From: Granulicella sp. WH15
GTDB lineage: Bacteria; Acidobacteriota; Terriglobia; Terriglobales; Acidobacteriaceae
Length of the DNA: 64,000 nt
Assembly (NCBI RefSeq): GCF_009914315.1
Contig: NZ_CP042596.1
Coordinates: forward strand, 2,108,001-2,172,000
Reading direction: 5' to 3'
In this document: positions 59,354 through 64,000 of the stretch, piece by piece
Numbering within the stretch: the first letter of the stretch is position 1
Layout: each line of letters begins with the position of its first letter
Notes under the pieces: model-generated
The model's database searches: none
The model's input: the letters and a program-made list of their open reading frames with translations, nothing else
Told to the model about the DNA's origin: nothing
Position numbers and translations under genes: made by a program

Positions 59354-60982
59354 GTGAAGAAAACCCTGCTACCCATTGAAACGGTTGCCGCCAAGCTGGA
59401 CCTGCCTGAAGAACTCTATGAGAAACGCAGCCCGGTCAGTGCGAAGCTCAGTTTGGACCTGCTGAAAGACGCGCGATTTCGCTGCGACGGAAAGCTGGTG
59501 CTGGTGACGGCAACTACGCCAACGGTCTCGGGTGAAGGCAAGACCGTCACATCTATCGGTCTGGTGCAAGGGCTGGAGAAGATTGGTAAGCGCGCGGTGC
59601 TTACATCGCGTGAGCCCTCGTTGGGCCCGGTGTTTGGCATGAAGGGCGGCGCGGCTGGCGGCGGGCGCTCGCAGGTAGAGCCTGCGGAGAAGATCAATCT
59701 TCACTTCCACGGCGACTTTCATGCGATCACCTCGGCGCACAACCTTCTGGCGGCACTCGTCGATTCGCACATGTTTCATGGCAATGAGCTTGACCTCGAC
59801 CCGAACGGCATCACGTGGCCGCGCACGCTGGATATGAACGATCGCGCGTTGCGCCACATCACCGTCAGCGTGACGGGAGCGGACAAGAAACAGCGCGATG
59901 GCAGCAATCGGCCTAGCGGCTTTCTCATTACGGCGGCTTCGGAGATTATGGCCATCCTGTCGCTTGCTACAGGCCGCGAGGACCTGCGTGCCCGGTTGGC
60001 TCGGATTGTGATTGGGCAGGACCGCAAGGGGAATCCAGTGCGTGCAGCAGATCTGAACGCGACTGGCCCGATGATGGCGCTGTTGCACGAAGCGTTGCTG
60101 CCGAACCTGGCGCAGACTACCGAAGGTACGCCTGCGATGGTGCATTGCGGGCCGTTCGCAAACATCGCGCACGGCACCAGCTCCGTCATCTCGCAGAAGA
60201 TGGGAATGCAGATGGCGGACTACGTGGTCAACGAGACTGGCTTCGCATCGGACCTGGGTTTTGAAAAGTACATGGACCTTGTTAGCCCTTTGTCCGGCAT
60301 CAAGCCTTCCGTCGCAGTGCTGGTAACGACGGTTCAGAGCGTGAAGCAGCAAGGCGAAGGCAACCTCGAGCGAGGGGCCACGAACCTCGAAAAACACATT
60401 GCCATTGTGCGCAGCTTTGGACTCCCGGTGGTGGTCGCGATCAATCAATTCCCTGACGACACCGAGGCGGAGCTTGACGCGTTGCGCACGTTCTGCAAAG
60501 CACGCGGGGCGGAGTTCGAACTTTCAGAGGCGTATGCAAAGGGCGGAGAAGGTGCGGCGGCGCTGGCGCAGAAGGTCGTCGAGGTGATCGAGGCAAACCC
60601 GGATGTCGAGCTGACGACCGCCTACGAGTTGGGCGACCCGGTGATAGAAAAGATCACCAAGGTGGCGCAAAAGGTATACGGTGCCGGATCAATCGAGCTG
60701 AGCGAGCGTGCGCAGGAGAACCTCGCCCGCTTCACGCGCTGGGGCTTCGGCGAACTGCCCATCTGTATCGCAAAGACCCAGTACTCGCTCAGCGACGATC
60801 CCAAGCAACTGGGCGCGCCGACTGGATGGACGCTTCACGTAACGGACGTTGCACTCTCCGCAGGCGCAGGATTTCTCGTTGTCATCTCGGGCTCAATGAT
60901 GCTGATGCCGGGATTGCCCAAAGTGTCCCGCGCGATGGGAATCGACGTAGATGAGCACGGCGAAATCACCGGGATGTCGTAA
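59354..60982 (+). CDS. fhs: Formate-tetrahydrofolate ligase
   Basis: 542 residues starting at GTG 59354, with AAGGA seven bases earlier. It joins formate to tetrahydrofolate with ATP, giving 10-formyl-THF. Marks: ATP loop TPTVSGEGKTVTSIGL (about 54-69; usual TPxGEGKST), the EPSLGPVFGMKGGAAGGG segment (about 94-111), DFHAITSAHNLL and GNPVRAADLNATGPM in the folate region, and KYMDLVSPLSGIKPS. It is about 15 residues shorter than the 557-residue standard, with gaps in loops. Here it would feed C1 units from formate. No folate or C1 gene lies next to it. Confidence 0.95.
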   Translation: MKKTLLPIETVAAKLDLPEELYEKRSPVSAKLSLDLLKDARFRCDGKLVLVTATTPTVSGEGKTVTSIGLVQGLEKIGKRAVLTSREPSLGPVFGMKGGAAGGGRSQVEPAEKINLHFHGDFHAITSAHNLLAALVDSHMFHGNELDLDPNGITWPRTLDMNDRALRHITVSVTGADKKQRDGSNRPSGFLITAASEIMAILSLATGREDLRARLARIVIGQDRKGNPVRAADLNATGPMMALLHEALLPNLAQTTEGTPAMVHCGPFANIAHGTSSVISQKMGMQMADYVVNETGFASDLGFEKYMDLVSPLSGIKPSVAVLVTTVQSVKQQGEGNLERGATNLEKHIAIVRSFGLPVVVAINQFPDDTEAELDALRTFCKARGAEFELSEAYAKGGEGAAALAQKVVEVIEANPDVELTTAYELGDPVIEKITKVAQKVYGAGSIELSERAQENLARFTRWGFGELPICIAKTQYSLSDDPKQLGAPTGWTLHVTDVALSAGAGFLVVISGSMMLMPGLPKVSRAMGIDVDEHGEITGMS

Positions 60983-61069
60983 ACGTTTGAGGGCGATCGA
61001 CCTTCATCTTCTCAAGAGTATGTACAGGATAAGCAAAGCCCCACTAGTTCAAATGGGGCTTGCTCTGGG

Positions 61070-62725
61070 TTATGGGAGAGCGAAGGTGAAGAGATCGTTT
61101 CCGGCGGCGATTGCAAAGTACTGCCGTCCGTTAACTGCATAGCTCATCGGAGAGGCGTGCATTGTTTGACCTACATTAAAGTGATAGAGCGGATGACCGG
61201 TGCGTCCGTCAACTACTTCAAACTCTTCTGCATCGTCTCCGAATGCAACCAGGCCCGATGCGGTAGACATCACTCCCCCGGAAGAATGTGCGCCACCCGC
61301 CTGGGGATTGATCCAGGCGAATTTATCCTTGAACGGGTCGAAGGCCATAAGAAACTTCTTCGCGTTTTCGTTCGGCGGATGCGACGCGCCCGTGGAGTAG
61401 TACTCGTGGCCCTGTTCGAAGTCCTCCGTCTTGACCTTGAAGATGGAACAGTCATCGAGGGCAAGGAAGTAGAACAAATGAGTCGTCTCGCTGTAAGTGG
61501 GTGAGTACCAGTTGGTTCCACCGCCGTAGCTTGGGCACATGCGTGTACCCTCTGCTGTCGGAACTAAATCCGTGCGGATGGGACGACCGTTGGCGTCAAT
61601 TCCCTTCGCCCAGTTCTGCTTTTGCGCAAACTGCTTGGACGCAAGATACTTTCCTGTTGTGCGATCGAGAATATAGATAAAACCATTTCGATTGGCCTGG
61701 ATCAACAGCTTGCGCGGTACACCTTGATAGGTGGCGTCCACGAGCACAGGAGTTTCAGTCGCGTCGTAGTCGTTCAGATCGTGCGGTGAGAACTGAAAGT
61801 GCCACTTCAGCTTTCCAGTATCCGGATCGAGCGCCAATACACTGCTGGTGTATAGATTGTCCCCCAGGCGCACTGAGCCATCGAAGTCGGGCGAAGGATT
61901 GCTCGTGGGCCAGTAGATGAGATTGAGTTCGGTGTCGTAAGTGCCCGGCAGCCAGGTAGTGGCACCGCCATTCTTCCATGAGTCCTTATATTTTCCAGTC
62001 GTCGGCCATGTCTCTGAACCTGGTTGGCCCGGCTCGGGAATGGTCCAGAAACGCCACGCTTCCCTGCCCGTCTTTGCATCGAAGGCTGCTACGAAGCCAC
62101 GAACACCGTCGTCTCCGCCAGAGGTGCCGACAAGGATCTTATCCTTCACGACGAGCGGCGCACTGGTGGCTCCGTAGTTGCGATTGTCGAAGGCGTAGGG
62201 GACATCCCAGATAAGATTGCCGCTTCGCGCGTCGAGGCAAAGCAGGTGGGCGTTGTCGGTCTCCATATAGATGCGCGTGCCGAGTACTGCTACGCCGCGA
62301 TTGATGTGGCCTGAGGCATCGTCGATGAGCCCTTGTGAGATGGGCCGCTCGTGATGCCATAGGGTCTTGCCGGTGGTTGCGTCCAGTGCGTACGCGTCGT
62401 TGGAGCCAGTAACAAACATCACTCCCGCAACAACGACCGGAGTGACCTGGAGGATGCCCGCGTTGCGGCTGTGGAAGACCCACTGCGGGCTGAGGTGGTG
62501 AGCATTCTCGGGAGTCACCTGCGTGAGACTGCTATAGCGACGGCCAGTATAGTCGCCGTTATAAGAGGGCCAGTCCTCATCGACGGGCTGCTTCATTAGG
62601 TCGGCAGTCGTGACGTTGACGATGCCGTTATGGCTGCTTTGCTTGGGAGTGGAAGACCTAGTCTGGGAGATTAATGGGGAAGATAGAAAAGAAGCGAGTG
62701 CCAGTAGCTTGAAAGCAACGTTCAC
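61070..62725 (-). CDS. PQQ-dependent dehydrogenase (quinoprotein alcohol dehydrogenase type)
   Basis: 551 residues from GTG 62725, which overlaps the stop of the upstream gene as GTGA. Signal peptide VAFKLLALASFLSSPLIS. An eight-bladed propeller follows: DWPSYNGDYTGRRYSSL at the start, repeated W-motif ends (ALDATTGKTLWHH, DARSGNLIWDVPY, DAKTGREAWRFW, DPDTGKLKWHFQ), the catalytic Asp region RLGDNLYTSSVLALD and HDLNDYDATETPVLV. The vicinal Cys-Cys of methanol dehydrogenase is not seen. It oxidises an alcohol or sugar in the periplasm with PQQ. The electron partner may be the cytochrome-like gene upstream. Confidence 0.9.
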   Translation of the reverse strand: MNVAFKLLALASFLSSPLISQTRSSTPKQSSHNGIVNVTTADLMKQPVDEDWPSYNGDYTGRRYSSLTQVTPENAHHLSPQWVFHSRNAGILQVTPVVVAGVMFVTGSNDAYALDATTGKTLWHHERPISQGLIDDASGHINRGVAVLGTRIYMETDNAHLLCLDARSGNLIWDVPYAFDNRNYGATSAPLVVKDKILVGTSGGDDGVRGFVAAFDAKTGREAWRFWTIPEPGQPGSETWPTTGKYKDSWKNGGATTWLPGTYDTELNLIYWPTSNPSPDFDGSVRLGDNLYTSSVLALDPDTGKLKWHFQFSPHDLNDYDATETPVLVDATYQGVPRKLLIQANRNGFIYILDRTTGKYLASKQFAQKQNWAKGIDANGRPIRTDLVPTAEGTRMCPSYGGGTNWYSPTYSETTHLFYFLALDDCSIFKVKTEDFEQGHEYYSTGASHPPNENAKKFLMAFDPFKDKFAWINPQAGGAHSSGGVMSTASGLVAFGDDAEEFEVVDGRTGHPLYHFNVGQTMHASPMSYAVNGRQYFAIAAGNDLFTFALP

Positions 62726-63687
62726 GGACGTACCGCCTTTGCCGGATAGGAAAGATGCCCTTGCACTTTCGTCGGAAGGGTGTAGACAAAATGACCTGCG
62801 GTCAGGAAGAGGGTAGAGTTTTTGGCGTCGCCCCATGTCAGGTTGGCAGGTTGATGCGGAAGAAGAACGGTGCCGAGATGTTTACCAGTGGGGCTCCACA
62901 CCCATACTCCACCCGGGCCAGTTACGTAGAGATCGCCTTTTTTATCCGTCTTCATGCCATCCGGGACGCCATCACTTCCTAGTACATTTTCATCGGCAAA
63001 GATCGTTCCATCGCTCAACGCTCCCTTGTGAAAGCGATAGCGTCGAATATTCTTCTGCGCGGTGTCATCTATATAGAGAAACTTACCATCTGGAGAAAAT
63101 GCCAGGCCGTTCGGCTGCTGGAGGTCTTTCGTCAACAGCGAAATATTACCCTTTGCATCGAGTCGATAAACACCCTGGAATGGAGTCTCCTGCTTTTCGC
63201 CCTTTACGAGATCGAGCGTCGGATCGGTGAAGTAAATCGCCCCATCGGGGCCGAGAGTTACATCGTTGGGACTGTTCAGACGTTGCCCGTTGTAGCGATC
63301 TACCAGTACGTCGTAGGTCTTCATGTCGGGTGAGAGACGGATGATCGCTCGAAGCACGCTGGCGGTTACGAGCAGGCGATGCTCACGGTCAAAGGTACTG
63401 CCATCAGGATCGCCAAGCTGGATCAACTCATCGCGATGTCCATCAGGGTAAATTCGATAGATCCAGTTCTTTGTTTCATCACTTACAAGCAGCGAACCAG
63501 TAGGCTCCCATACTGGACCTTCGGTAAAGCCGAAGTCTTTGCCCATAGTGTTGAGCGTTGCGCCGCGATCGAATAGCTTCCAGAAGCCAGGATCTTCGGC
63601 TTTTAGTTCGAACCTTGGTTCGGGTGCTTTTTGCTGAGCTGCCAGCGGCAAAGCAAGGAGAAGCGTCATGCAGAAAAGACGTCTCAA
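62722..63687 (-). CDS. SMP-30/gluconolactonase/LRE-type exported protein
   Basis: 321 residues from a TTG at 63687 with GGAGG six bases ahead. The start overlaps the upstream stop (TTGA). Signal peptide MRRLFCMTLLLALPLAAQ. The six-bladed propeller of the SMP-30 family has FTEGPVWEPTGSLLVSDE (metal Glu), RLNSPNDVTLGPDGAIYFTD (metal Asn), QQPNGLAFSPDGKFLYIDD and the DGVPDGMKTDKKGDLYVT that holds the catalytic Asp. It hydrolyses a lactone, fitting the product of the neighbouring PQQ dehydrogenase. An alternative ATG lies six codons on. Confidence 0.92.
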   Translation of the reverse strand: MRRLFCMTLLLALPLAAQQKAPEPRFELKAEDPGFWKLFDRGATLNTMGKDFGFTEGPVWEPTGSLLVSDETKNWIYRIYPDGHRDELIQLGDPDGSTFDREHRLLVTASVLRAIIRLSPDMKTYDVLVDRYNGQRLNSPNDVTLGPDGAIYFTDPTLDLVKGEKQETPFQGVYRLDAKGNISLLTKDLQQPNGLAFSPDGKFLYIDDTAQKNIRRYRFHKGALSDGTIFADENVLGSDGVPDGMKTDKKGDLYVTGPGGVWVWSPTGKHLGTVLLPHQPANLTWGDAKNSTLFLTAGHFVYTLPTKVQGHLSYPAKAVRP

Positions 63688-63998
63688 TTGTTCCTCCGTC
63701 GTGCAGGCTTGGCGGGTGCATCTGCAGCCGAAGTTACAAGGTAACTCGCGAGGTCATCCAGCTCCTTCGTTGAAAGGCGGGTGCTATAGTCTCTGGGATG
63801 AAGAGAGTGGTCGGTGTGTTTCACGTCTGTCAGCTTCGACTTGTCGAATGTGCGCCAACGACCGTCTTTCGTCTGAACTGTGATCTGGAAGTTATCTTCT
63901 GCGCGCGCTACTCCGATAACATGCTCGCCATTCGGAAGCAGCAGATCTACCACCGTCGAGGTAGAAGCCAGAACGGCATCCGGCCTGGTGATGGCGAG
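63684..63998 (-). CDS. C-terminal part of a probable cytochrome-c-like/PQQ-operon protein (start outside window)
   Basis: 105 residues are visible, open to the window edge. A beta-rich part (LLLPNGEHVIGVARAEDNFQITVQTKDGRWRTFDKSKLTDVKH) leads to SLHPRDYSTRLSTKELDDLASYLV, typical of the tail of membrane-bound cytochrome c and PQQ-dehydrogenase-associated c-type cytochromes. A CxxCH motif would be upstream. A GTG at 63953 is not a start, because coding extends past it. It is followed directly by the SMP-30 gene with a four-base overlap. Confidence 0.6.
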   Translation of the reverse strand, partial: LAITRPDAVLASTSTVVDLLLPNGEHVIGVARAEDNFQITVQTKDGRWRTFDKSKLTDVKHTDHSLHPRDYSTRLSTKELDDLASYLVTSAADAPAKPARRRNN

Positions 63999-64000
63999 TT

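Overview
The window looks like chromosomal DNA of a soil Acidobacteriota member (Terriglobia, Granulicella/Terriglobus/Edaphobacter type). This is inferred from family content: acidobacterial NHL/Ig-like surface proteins, a ccm cluster carrying a carboxypeptidase-regulatory-like protein and a CcmH with a CxCxC motif, glycine-zipper envelope proteins, a TPR-bearing Ser/Thr kinase, and high G+C housekeeping genes separated by dispersed palindromic repeats. No rRNA or tRNA gene and no CRISPR array was recognised.

Layout. 1-9.6 kb: end of an M14-type peptidase, UPF0303, a short Hsp70, hemD, nth, a DedA protein, myo-inositol-phosphate synthase, a stand-alone urocanase-like domain, engB and a glycine-zipper lipoprotein. 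9.8-17.4 kb: a small lipoprotein, a large NHL/Ig-like protein, and a minus-strand cytochrome c maturation operon (ccmF-ccmH-CcmI-like-regulatory domain protein-DUF4149). 17.5-27.3 kb: an orphan receiver protein, a sodium:solute symporter with a small membrane partner, a Ser/Thr kinase, a second glycine-zipper protein, enolase and GpmI. 27.4-34.5 kb: recR-ybaB-dnaX and a cytochrome oxidase operon (coxB-coxA-coxC-small CxxC protein). 34.5-37.7 kb: a repeat-rich spacer, a zinc-ribbon protein, RlpA, ThiD, a small unknown and ThiS. 57.7-64 kb: a TetR/SDR divergent pair with a 30-bp perfect palindrome, formate-tetrahydrofolate ligase, and a PQQ-dehydrogenase/SMP-30/cytochrome-like operon cut by the window end.

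Between thiS and tetR (about 37.7-57.7 kb) lies a visibly A+T-richer genomic island. Its left part is a mobility module: a divergent helix-turn-helix gene, then three overlapping tyrosine recombinase genes and a small coiled-coil protein, an arrangement that recalls Tn554 tnpABC and 'recombinase trio' elements. Its cargo is a four-gene, overlapping-ORF operon: MmeI-like adenine methyltransferase, CoiA-like PD-(D/E)XK protein, SF2 helicase and T5orf172-type GIY-YIG nuclease. I read this as a restriction-modification-like phage defence system and the best candidate for an undescribed system here. Then come a Uma2-family nuclease, a tandem duplication of VbhA-like antitoxin genes without a visible Fic toxin, and an unknown zinc-finger protein. 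A smaller transposon of about 3.1 kb is nested at the right, bounded by matching inverted repeats (GTGTCTCAGYTTGAAA) and carrying an IS1-like transposase, an Xre-ImmA/IrrE fusion with a partner gene, and two small unknown genes.

At least three dispersed repeat types occur in the host intergenic DNA. Two of them share a small hairpin built on GCACTTCGTGC / GTACGAAGTAC. In places they run into the 3' ends of genes (engB, recR).
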